From contig CAJUNC010000022.1 in NCBI GenBank assembly GCA_910587695.1, positions 1 to 28,920 on the forward strand: a stretch of 28,920 bases of DNA, written 5' to 3'. The DNA is from an uncultured Lactobacillus sp. (GTDB taxonomy: Bacteria; Bacillota; Bacilli; Lactobacillales; Lactobacillaceae). Below, piece after piece: positions 1 through 5,573 of this stretch; the first letter of the stretch is position 1, and every line of letters begins with the position of its first letter. Below the pieces are notes generated by a model. The model saw only the letters and a program-made list of their open reading frames with translations, was not told where the DNA came from and did no database searches. The position numbers and the translations under genes were made by a program.

Positions 1-55
1 ATTCACCAATTTTGTAATCGATCGGAATATTATGTTGTCGAATATAATCGCTCAT
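1..55 (-). CDS. Possible 5' end of a leftward gene running off the window
   Basis: Reading leftward from an ATG at 55-53 gives an open frame of 18 codons beginning MSDYIRQHNIPIDYKIGE that runs off the left edge. No strong ribosome binding site lies ahead of it. It is divergent from the serine invertase, a common arrangement around invertible promoters, but the piece is too short to identify and may be chance. Confidence 0.2.
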   Translation of the reverse strand, partial: MSDYIRQHNIPIDYKIGE

Positions 56-78
56 TTAATTAAGACGAGGTGTTTTCT

Positions 79-699
79 ATGATATATGGATATATCCGTG
101 TAAGTACGGATAAACAGACAGTTGAAAATCAAAAATTTGAGATCGAAGAATTTTGCGAAGAAAAAAATATTAAAGTTGAGAAGTGGATATCTGAAACAAT
201 CAGCGCGACTAAAAAGTTGAATGATAGAAAGTTTGGCCGATTACTGAAGAAATTGACTAAAGATGATATTGTGATTGTTAGTGAAATTTCAAGATTAGGT
301 AGAAATCTAATGCAGATTATGGGGATTTTGAATGAGTGTATGGAAAAAGAAGTAATGGTTTTAACGGTGAAGGAGAGATATGAACTAGGAAATAATATTA
401 ACTCAAAAGTTTTGGCTTTTGCTTTTGGATTATCTGCAGAAATCGAAAGAAATTTAATATCGCAGAGAACAAAAGAGGCATTAGCTAGAAAAAAATCTGA
501 AGGAGTACAATTGGGACGTCCTAAAGGAATAAGTGAGTATAAATCTCTCAAGCTATATTCTAAAAGAGTAAAAGTAAAAGAGATGATCGATGAAGGAAAA
601 TCATTCTCGTACATTGCAAGAAAATTAAAAGTAAATAGAATAACAGTCAGCAAGTTTGTTAGTAGAATGCTATTAGAGGAACGAGATAAGCAGAAATAG
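79..699 (+). CDS. Mpi-type serine site-specific DNA invertase
   Basis: Small serine recombinase of the resolvase/invertase family, 206 residues. The N-terminal catalytic domain opens MIYGYIRVSTDKQ, with the nucleophile serine in RVST; SRLGRN and the FGLSAEIERNLISQRTKEAL stretch follow. After GRPKG comes a C-terminal helix-turn-helix (about residues 160-200) for site binding. The overall wording strongly resembles the master DNA invertase Mpi of Bacteroides, which flips many promoters. The ATG at 79 is preferred over an in-frame GTG at 70 because GACGAGG (64-70) sits 8 bases upstream of it. Such enzymes cut and invert DNA between short inverted sites; I could not find a site pair, which may lie left of the window. 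The gene is AT-rich and next to decayed genes, consistent with horizontal transfer. Confidence 0.85.
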   Translation: MIYGYIRVSTDKQTVENQKFEIEEFCEEKNIKVEKWISETISATKKLNDRKFGRLLKKLTKDDIVIVSEISRLGRNLMQIMGILNECMEKEVMVLTVKERYELGNNINSKVLAFAFGLSAEIERNLISQRTKEALARKKSEGVQLGRPKGISEYKSLKLYSKRVKVKEMIDEGKSFSYIARKLKVNRITVSKFVSRMLLEERDKQK

Positions 700-756
700 T
701 TCTTTATTATGTAACCTAATTAATATGGTATTATCTAATTTATTGTCTTCCCATGA

Positions 757-1088
757 AAGCTAGATGAGATATATCATGAATACTATTTGGCGATCACTTT
801 TATGTTGTTAGCCTTGCTCTTTTCATGGCCATTGATCAATGATCTACCGAAATATCTCTTTTTTATCTCTTTTAATTTTATCATTGCTTTGAGCAGTGAG
901 ATCTTAGTCGTCCGCACGTATCGTGTCGATTCAAGAGCCTGTGATCTTACCAAAGGGATTTTAGCACTCTCGCAGTTAACATTTGCAAGTACGTTCTTTA
1001 TTTTTTGTTGATTTAAACATTGCAGTATAGAAAAGAACTAGTTGCGCTCATTGTGATCATGATTAGTCTCTTTTATAAATGCATCTAG
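757..1088 (+). pseudogene. Degenerate multi-span membrane protein remnant
   Basis: An open frame without a good start or ribosome binding site runs from about 757 to a TGA at 1009-1011. It encodes hydrophobic segments (LAITFMLLALLFSWPLI, YLFFISFNFIIALSSEILVV, GILALSQLTFASTFFIF) separated by a short charged loop (RTYRVDSRACD). A second frame just downstream reads LQYRKELVALIVIMISLFYK up to a TAG at 1086-1088, which looks like the next transmembrane helix after a frameshift. Together they read as a broken integral membrane protein of about 110 residues. The family is not recognised. A short intact membrane protein starting at TTG 787 is the alternative, but the lack of a start signal argues against it. 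Confidence 0.4.
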
Positions 1089-1106
1089 GGTTGATGAAAA
1101 ATATTC

Positions 1107-1152
1107 AAAAGTGTTATAGCAACGCTTTAGTCAGCAATGTTATAACACTTTT
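1107..1152. terminator. Long hairpin, probable terminator
   Basis: Perfect 12-base inverted repeat (AAAAGTGTTATA at 1107-1118 against TATAACACTTTT at 1141-1152), extended by a few more pairs, ending in a T run on the + strand. It closes the decayed membrane-protein region. Confidence 0.55.
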
Positions 1153-1158
1153 TGTATG

Positions 1159-1180
1159 GACTAAGTTATAATACTTAGTC
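1159..1180. repeat. Short inverted repeat with a TATAAT core
   Basis: GACTAAGT (1159-1166) and ACTTAGTC (1173-1180) are perfect 8-base inverted repeats around a 6-base spacer, TATAAT. It could be an operator over a promoter -10 element or a short hairpin. No gene starts close by. Confidence 0.35.
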
Positions 1181-1194
1181 TTACTCATATTAAA

Positions 1195-1233
1195 AAAATA
1201 GCAAACGTTTGGAAATTGCGAAAGTTTGGTAAT
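1195..1233 (+). pseudogene. Decayed AbrB/MazE-like antitoxin N-terminus, copy 1
   Basis: Reads I-A-N-V-W-K-L-R-K-F-G-N-L in frame. A second copy at 2322-2360 reads I-T-N-A-W-E-L-R-K-L-G-D-A in the same register. The pattern resembles the start of AbrB/MazE-type antitoxins (..RK.GNS...), but there is no start codon and the downstream reading does not continue as that family. The two copies are the observation; the family name is inference. Confidence 0.3.
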
Positions 1234-1432
1234 CTGAATAATATTCATATAGGACTAATTTATAAAAAACAAAATGTTCTAGCTTTAGGCGTCCATGTTT
1301 TAAGATCATCTGATATAAATAATATTAACTTTGTATTGATCAATCAATAATGAGATTCTAGGAGAAAAAGTATTATTGGGAGAGAATAAATAAAAATTCA
1401 TGGAGATATAAAACTATTTCGTTGATTTCTGA

Positions 1433-1446
1433 TAGCATATATGCTA
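1433..1446. promoter_or_regulatory. Candidate TA operator palindrome
   Basis: TAGCATATATGCTA is a perfect 14-base palindrome ending 10 bases before the toxin start at 1457. Antitoxins of HigA type usually bind palindromes in their own promoter region, so this is the natural operator candidate. A shortened form, TAGCTAGCTA (2397-2406), abuts the toxin remnant's start downstream. Confidence 0.5.
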
Positions 1447-1456
1447 ATTTTGGGAT

Positions 1457-1822
1457 ATGGAGAAACCAAAATTTGAATTTTATGAGCGACCTAATGGACA
1501 TAATGAGTTTTTGGAATTTTTAGAAAACTTACCGCAAAAAGACCAAGAGAAGTTAATGGCGGTTATCTATAAGGTCCAGATACATGGATTGTTGACCGCT
1601 ATAAAAATGAAATGGGTAAAGAAACTAGACGATAACATATTTGAGCTTCGATCGGAAGTGGGAAATAATATTCAAAGAGCTCTATACTTTCACTGGAATG
1701 GAAGTCGTTATATTATTACTCATGGATTTAGTAAAAAAACACAGAAGACACCTAGAAAAGAGATTTTACATGCACTAGCGATTTATAAGGAATTTGAGGA
1801 GGAAAATGATGCCAACAGTTAA
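1457..1822 (+). CDS. higB: HigB/Gp49-type toxin (RelE superfamily, DUF891)
   Basis: 121-residue protein of the phage Gp49-like/HigB group, which in characterised members cleaves ribosome-bound mRNA. Diagnostic stretches are the N-terminal FYERPNGHNEFLEFLENL, the central VKKLDDNIFELRSEVGNN, then RALYFHWNGSRYIITHGFSKKTQKTPRKEI near the C-terminus, the basic stretch expected in active RelE-fold toxins. Length is typical. The start ATG has only a weak GGG-rich ribosome binding site. The gene overlaps the antitoxin start by 14 bases, the usual toxin-first higBA order, so the two are translationally coupled. A palindrome just upstream is the likely autoregulatory operator. All recognisable motifs are intact. 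Confidence 0.85.
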   Translation: MEKPKFEFYERPNGHNEFLEFLENLPQKDQEKLMAVIYKVQIHGLLTAIKMKWVKKLDDNIFELRSEVGNNIQRALYFHWNGSRYIITHGFSKKTQKTPRKEILHALAIYKEFEEENDANS

Positions 1823-2090
1823 ATTTGATGATTATTTGGAAAAGAGGCTCCAAGATCCAGAGTCAAGATCCAATTTTGAAGCAGAGAGTTTGAGACTTGA
1901 AAGTGCAGTAGCTTTATTGAAGGCTAGAGAAGATGCTGGTTTAACACAAAGAGAGTTAGCTAAACGTGTTGATATGCCACAATCAACGATTGCACGTATC
2001 GAGCGTGGAAACAATACTAGTGTCGATACACTTTCCAAAATAGCTAATGCATTAGGTAAAAAGTTAAAAGTAGAGTTCGTTAATATGTAA
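1809..2090 (+). CDS. higA: HigA-type antitoxin, XRE family HTH
   Basis: 93-residue antitoxin with an Xre/HTH_3 domain at about residues 35-90 (LLKAREDAGLTQRELAKRV, then PQSTIARIERG and LSKIANALGKKL). The N-terminal acidic helix (FDDYLEKRLQDPESRSNFEAE) probably contacts the toxin. Of three in-frame starts, ATG 1809 is chosen because AGGAGG (1797-1802) lies 6 bases upstream; ATG 1806 is only 3 bases away. The first bases overlap the toxin's 3' end. In known pairs the antitoxin neutralises the toxin by binding and represses the operon. A degenerate homologue lies at 3851-4099. Confidence 0.87.
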   Translation: MPTVKFDDYLEKRLQDPESRSNFEAESLRLESAVALLKAREDAGLTQRELAKRVDMPQSTIARIERGNNTSVDTLSKIANALGKKLKVEFVNM

Positions 2091-2222
2091 CAGATAGTAA
2101 ATGTAAACTTATATGTATAGTAACTGTTTTTGGTTGATTATGTAATTATTAGTGTATGACAGAATGCAAACTGCATTGCGCAACAATAATGGTGTTTTAC
2201 CGATTTTAAAATAAATATGCTT

Positions 2223-2280
2223 AAAAACTGCAAGTTTTGGCTACATTGATATATTTATGGTCCAAGCTTGTAGTTTTTTA
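2223..2280 (+). terminator. Probable intrinsic terminator after the TA pair
   Basis: AAAAACTGCAAG and CTTGTAGTTTTTT form a 12-base stem with one G-U pair, followed by T-rich sequence. It lies about 130 bases after the antitoxin stop. The sequence from 2091 to here shows no gene. Confidence 0.6.
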
Positions 2281-2321
2281 TACTATTCTATTGTTCCTGA
2301 TATATCAATTATGTATAAAAA

Positions 2322-2360
2322 ATAACAAACGCTTGGGAACTGCGAAAGTTGGGGGATGCA
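2322..2360 (+). pseudogene. Decayed AbrB/MazE-like antitoxin N-terminus, copy 2
   Basis: Second copy of the segment at 1195-1233, reading I-T-N-A-W-E-L-R-K-L-G-D-A before drifting into unrelated sequence. It precedes the toxin remnant at 2406, just as copy 1 precedes the intact toxin, so both belong to one duplicated unit. Confidence 0.3.
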
Positions 2361-2405
2361 CCTTTTTATAATTATATAAGTCTTACTAGTAAAAATTAGC
2401 TAGCT

Positions 2406-2552
2406 ATGAATTCATTTGAGATTTGCTTGGAAATGGGGAATAATAGTCAAAGAGTATTAAAGTTTCACCGAATAAGAAATTGCTTTGTTATTGTACATAT
2501 TTTTAATAATACCTTACAGAAGATACATAAAATAAAAATTATTAGGGGATGA
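2406..2552 (+). pseudogene. Truncated HigB-like toxin remnant
   Basis: A 48-codon frame, MNSFEICLEMGNNSQRVLKF and onward to a TGA at 2550-2552, aligns with the C-terminal half of the intact toxin (NIFELRSEVGNNIQRALYF, then the basic tail: TLQKIHKIKI against KTQKTPRKEI). The N-terminal half is gone. TAGCTAGCTA abuts the start. No partner antitoxin follows; the next gene is the ADP-ribosylglycohydrolase. It is a dead copy from duplication of the TA locus. Confidence 0.7.
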
Positions 2553-2556
2553 TCAT

Positions 2557-3522
2557 ATGAAATATAATTTAAACATAGATCAGCTAGCCGGTTGTCTGTT
2601 AGGAGGAGCTTTAGGGGATGCGTTAGGCTATCCGGTCGAATTTGAGAAAGTTTCGCAGATGTCTCAGGATCATGATTTTGATAATATCGTAGGCAAACTT
2701 ATAGTATCAGATGATACCCAGATGACACTTTTTACTGCTAATACATTGCTTTTAGATGGAAAATTGCGTATTAATACATGGAATTGTTATCAAGATTGGC
2801 TTGAAACACAATTTAAGCAAGGAAAAAGTGAACTGAGTCATCGACCAATTTCGTGGTTGATGGAGTATCCTGAGATGTACGCCAGTCGTGAACCAGGTCG
2901 TACTTGTTTGATGACATTGATGCGTGGGATCCCAGGAGACTTAACTGAGCCGATAAATCAAAGCAAAGGGTGTGGAGCTTTGATGCGTGTTGCACCGCTA
3001 GCATTTATTGATCGGGAGGATCCATATTCGGCTGCGATCGAAAATTCAGCACTTACTCATGGACATCAAATGAGTCATATATCTTCAGCTGCTTTAGTTG
3101 GTTTGCTTAGATATATATCTGAAGGTGAGACTTTACGTGCCAGTGTTTCTTTGATGCGACAAGATATAAAGCGGATCTTTGTGGGGTCTTTAGAGATAAA
3201 AGTATTTGACGACTTGTTGCAACAGGCTGTTTTGGCAAGTGAGAAAGATTTTGATGATATGGAGATCATTTCAAGGCTTGGTGAGGGATGGGTAGCAGAA
3301 GAAACGCTAGCTATTGCGTTGTATTGTTCGCTAAAATATCCCAATGATTTAAAAAAAGCACTTCGAGTAGCGGTATTTCATGATGGTGATTCGGATTCAA
3401 CGGGATCAGTAACTGGTCAGATATTGGGAACATTGTTGGGGGCAAAAAAATTACCACAAGAAGAGATAAAAAGATTGGACTTGCTCAAACCACTGATGAA
3501 AATGATAGAAAGACTATCATAA
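2557..3522 (+). CDS. ADP-ribosylglycohydrolase (DraG/ARH family)
   Basis: 321-residue enzyme of the ADP-ribosylglycohydrolase family, which removes ADP-ribose from modified proteins or small molecules using two Mg ions. The N-terminal GCLLGGALGDALGYPVEF and SDDTQMTLFTA (metal ligands D52, D53, T54) and the C-terminal HDGDSDSTGS (residues 275-284, second metal-ligand set) are the family hallmarks, so it should be active. Start ATG 2557 has AGGGG (2544-2548) 8 bases upstream. It stands alone between toxin and antitoxin remnants. Known relatives reverse regulatory ADP-ribosylation (DraG) or ADP-ribosylating toxins; no ADP-ribosyltransferase is visible here, so the substrate is unknown. Confidence 0.87.
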   Translation: MKYNLNIDQLAGCLLGGALGDALGYPVEFEKVSQMSQDHDFDNIVGKLIVSDDTQMTLFTANTLLLDGKLRINTWNCYQDWLETQFKQGKSELSHRPISWLMEYPEMYASREPGRTCLMTLMRGIPGDLTEPINQSKGCGALMRVAPLAFIDREDPYSAAIENSALTHGHQMSHISSAALVGLLRYISEGETLRASVSLMRQDIKRIFVGSLEIKVFDDLLQQAVLASEKDFDDMEIISRLGEGWVAEETLAIALYCSLKYPNDLKKALRVAVFHDGDSDSTGSVTGQILGTLLGAKKLPQEEIKRLDLLKPLMKMIERLS

Positions 3523-3850
3523 AGATCGTAGTGTTGACATTTTTATACGAAAAGATGTAAGTCTATAATTACCATTATTTTCTAGAAACGATTTTCTCAG
3601 ATGATATGCGATATCCTCCATACACTAATTTAGGGAGGATCGTAAGTGAGATACATTTCCCAATTAATTAGAAAACATAATGGGGTGAGATACATCTTAA
3701 AGGTATTATATCATTATCCTCAAGTAAGGATATGTGGATACTGGTGTTGACAGTAGTAAATAAAATTAAGAAAGGAAAAGCTATATGTCTCCTAAACGAT
3801 GTGATCATTTGATATAAATGCTCATGTTTTATATAGCCGGAAATCTAGTT
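3523..3850. other. Non-coding stretch with short repeats
   Basis: No convincing gene. It holds a GTGAGATACAT direct repeat (3646-3656 and 3685-3695), an inverted repeat ATCCTCC...GGAGGAT near 3614-3640, and TATCCT-N6-AGGATA near 3716-3733. A TTGACA near 3747 has no clear partner -10. A ten-codon frame after AAGGAAAAG near 3785 ends at once. It probably represents decayed sequence upstream of the antitoxin pseudogene. Confidence 0.4.
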
Positions 3851-4099
3851 ATGCCAATAAAAGATTTTTCGAGTATCTATAATAAATATGTGGATACTCC
3901 TGAGAAGAAATTTTATGCTAGTCAGATCGATGAACAATTAAAAGTTTCTGTTTTATTGCGAGAAATGCGTGAACGTGAATTAGCTAAGAAAGAGGGAAAA
4001 CCTTGATCAACTATTGCTTGCATCGAAAATGATTCAATGAATGTAATGTTTGACATAATAGCAGAAATTACAAACTCATCTTGTTTTGAAATTTCATAA
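3851..4099 (+). pseudogene. XRE antitoxin pseudogene with an in-frame stop
   Basis: Reading from ATG 3851 gives MPIKDFSSIYNKYVDTPEKK and onward through REMRERELAKKEGKP. An in-frame TGA (4004-4006) follows, then STIACIENDSMNVMFDIIAEI to a TAA at 4097-4099. Aligned with the intact antitoxin at 1809 (MPTVKFDDYLEKRLQDPESR... PQSTIARIERGNNTSVDTLSKIA), the TGA falls where glutamine is expected, and six residues around the first HTH helix are missing. There is no good ribosome binding site and no recognisable toxin upstream. It is a diverged paralogue of the antitoxin. Confidence 0.7.
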
Positions 4100-4188
4100 A
4101 TAATTCGAAAAGAGTACAAGCAGAGATATAAGTGCGCTTTAGAGTAATATAAAAACAGCGCTTACCCTCTAAGTTGGACAAGAGAATC

Positions 4189-4227
4189 AAAAAAGAAGTG
4201 TGAGCTTTTTAGTCACACTTCTTTTTT
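4189..4227 (+). terminator. Strong intrinsic terminator
   Basis: A perfect 15-base stem (4189-4203 against 4213-4227: AAAAAAGAAGTGTGA / TCACACTTCTTTTTT) with a 9-base loop and a T run. Symmetric A and T tracts could let it work in both directions. It insulates the toxin cassette downstream. Confidence 0.8.
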
Positions 4228-4501
4228 GTTAGTATTTGTTGTTTTTCTGTGAATGTAATAACTACCTCTTTGATGGTTAATTTCATATGTTTGCCTAGAG
4301 TGTGTATTTTTAGAATTATTTATAAAAAAACAGAAATATAAATTACTTTTTAGCCGTAGATTAACATTTGAGTGCATATGTGTACAGCCTTTTTAGCAAT
4401 AATAATAAGTCATAGAAACTAAAATTAGAAAATGAATTGAAAAATATTAAAATCGGTGTTAGTATTCAGCTTAAATACATATGTCGATGAGGAGAGATCT
4501 C
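4228..4501. promoter_or_regulatory. Upstream region of the toxin cassette with a candidate promoter
   Basis: AT-rich, with no gene seen. TTGAAA (4437-4442), 17 bases, then TAGTAT (4460-4465) is a plausible sigma-A-type promoter for the cassette starting at 4502. The -10 is weak. Confidence 0.35.
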
Positions 4502-4921
4502 ATGAAGAAAAGAATAGTTCTAGTACTTGTCGCGATTTTTTTAGTGCTAGCTGGAATAGGAGGAACAAAGAAAGTGGTCGAAATGAGACAAGCAGCTCAA
4601 AAAGAGCGCCAGATAGTTTTTTTGAAGGCGCATGAAAAAGAACTAATCAATTTTATCAAAAAATATAGTTCACAAGAAGAAACAGTGGAATTTGATTGGG
4701 AGACAGTAGAAGCTGGAAAAGGAAGGGCATTTATAAAGCCTACATTGACTGTGAATTTTGATGTTAGTAACAGCCCAGTAAAAAGCTACAATAATCGGGG
4801 GTATGTACTTAGGGTAGAAACTGATGTGGATAAATTAGACAAAGTTGAGGGGTTAACAGTATTGAACGGAGAAATAGGGTTAAAGATAAGGGAGGAAAAG
4901 AATGCCCGATTTAGAAAATAA
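4502..4921 (+). CDS. Small membrane-anchored protein, candidate immunity protein 1
   Basis: 139 residues: a basic start (MKKR), one hydrophobic segment at about residues 4-22 (IVLVLVAIFLVLAGIGG), a charged amphipathic stretch, then a roughly 90-residue domain expected outside the membrane. There is no lipobox cysteine, so it is an anchored protein rather than a lipoprotein. The start is ATG 4502, with AGGAG (4490-4494) 7 bases upstream. Its first 60 residues are nearly identical to the protein at 5164; the C-terminal half is diverged. It overlaps the truncated toxin copy at 4902. The architecture vaguely recalls DUF1310-type Firmicute proteins. Immunity to a secreted lipase is inferred only from position, duplication and membrane anchoring. 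Confidence 0.65.
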   Translation: MKKRIVLVLVAIFLVLAGIGGTKKVVEMRQAAQKERQIVFLKAHEKELINFIKKYSSQEETVEFDWETVEAGKGRAFIKPTLTVNFDVSNSPVKSYNNRGYVLRVETDVDKLDKVEGLTVLNGEIGLKIREEKNARFRK

Positions 4922-5153
4922 CTACAATGTATATGCAAATTTAGTGCAAGTTGCGTACCCAAGAGGTGATGCGTCTTTTTCACAGGAATTGATTATAGAA
5001 AGGAGACAAACTTCTACGCAAATAATATTTACCTATGCCAAGGACGCTTATGGTAATGATGCAAGAAAAATCTATCTCTAACACGACAAACTCGAGACAG
5101 TAACAGAAAATGCTTGGTTTGGTAGCGAAAAAACATATCAAAAAATTTTATAG
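4902..5153 (+). pseudogene. Truncated, nonsense-mutated copy of the lipase toxin N-terminus
   Basis: Reading from ATG 4902 (GGGAGG 6-7 bases upstream) gives MPDLENNYNVYANLVQ and onward to TYAKDAYGNDARKIYL. An in-frame TAA (5088-5090) follows, where the intact gene has CAA, then HDKLETVTENAWFGSEKTYQ and a TAG at 5151-5153. The matching parts of the toxin at 5574 read MSDNIENIYVNL and PHAKDAYGNDASKVYLQPDK, then VTEKDWFGREKTYQK. The hydrolase core and C-terminal domain are absent. It sits between the two paralogous small genes, showing that a small-gene plus toxin unit was duplicated and one toxin then lost. Confidence 0.85.
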
Positions 5154-5163
5154 GAGAAAAATC

Positions 5164-5571
5164 ATGCAGAAGAAAAGAATAATTCTAGTATTTATCGCGA
5201 TTTTTCTAGTACTAGCTGGAATAGGAGGGACAAAGAAAGTGATCGAAATAAGACAAGAAGCGCAAAAAGAGCGTCAGGTAGCTTTTTTGAAGGCACATGA
5301 AAAAGAGATGACGGAATATATCAAAAAAAATAGTAGTGATGATATTAAGGTGAAATATTACTGGGACACAGTAGAGAGAAGCAAAAGTATGGCATTTTCC
5401 AGACCGACACTGTCTATAAGATTTGATGCTGTTGATAAGAAGAAAACAAAAGAAGAAAATTACTATAACGAGAAGAATACTTTAGTAATGGACACTGATA
5501 AGGAAATGACTAGAATTAACGGTATGTGGACAACAGGAACGATCATTGAAAATTCGTATATGGGGAAATGA
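5164..5571 (+). CDS. Small membrane-anchored protein, candidate immunity protein 2
   Basis: 135 residues, paralogue of the protein at 4502. MQKKRIILVFIAIFLVLAGIGG gives one membrane anchor with no lipobox cysteine. A KVIEIRQEAQKERQVAFLKAHEKEM helix and a soluble domain with an ERSKSMAFSRPTLSIRFDA core follow. The start is ATG 5164 rather than an in-frame ATG at 5110, because AGGAG (5152-5156) is 7 bases upstream and the homologous start agrees. Its TGA overlaps the toxin's first possible ATG (5568), so the two are translationally coupled. Immunity is inference; a secretion-partner role is the alternative. Confidence 0.68.
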   Translation: MQKKRIILVFIAIFLVLAGIGGTKKVIEIRQEAQKERQVAFLKAHEKEMTEYIKKNSSDDIKVKYYWDTVERSKSMAFSRPTLSIRFDAVDKKKTKEENYYNEKNTLVMDTDKEMTRINGMWTTGTIIENSYMGK

Positions 5572-5573
5572 AT

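Noticed and set aside
129..653. Long leftward open frame opposite the invertase
   Set aside because: A shadow of an AT-rich gene: no ribosome binding site, biased composition, and the + strand reading is a clear recombinase.
1107..1180. Possible CRISPR-like or repeat array
   Set aside because: Only two unrelated hairpins with different sequences; no regular repeat-spacer pattern anywhere in the window.
3785..3817. Ten-codon peptide after AAGGAAAAG
   Set aside because: It has a ribosome-binding-like stretch but ends after MSPKRCDHLI and lies in decayed sequence; no support as a gene.
4160..4200. Possible insertion-sequence end (AAGTTGGACAAG...)
   Set aside because: It recalls some IS3-family ends, but no partner inverted repeat or transposase fragment was found; it is simply the lead-in to a terminator.
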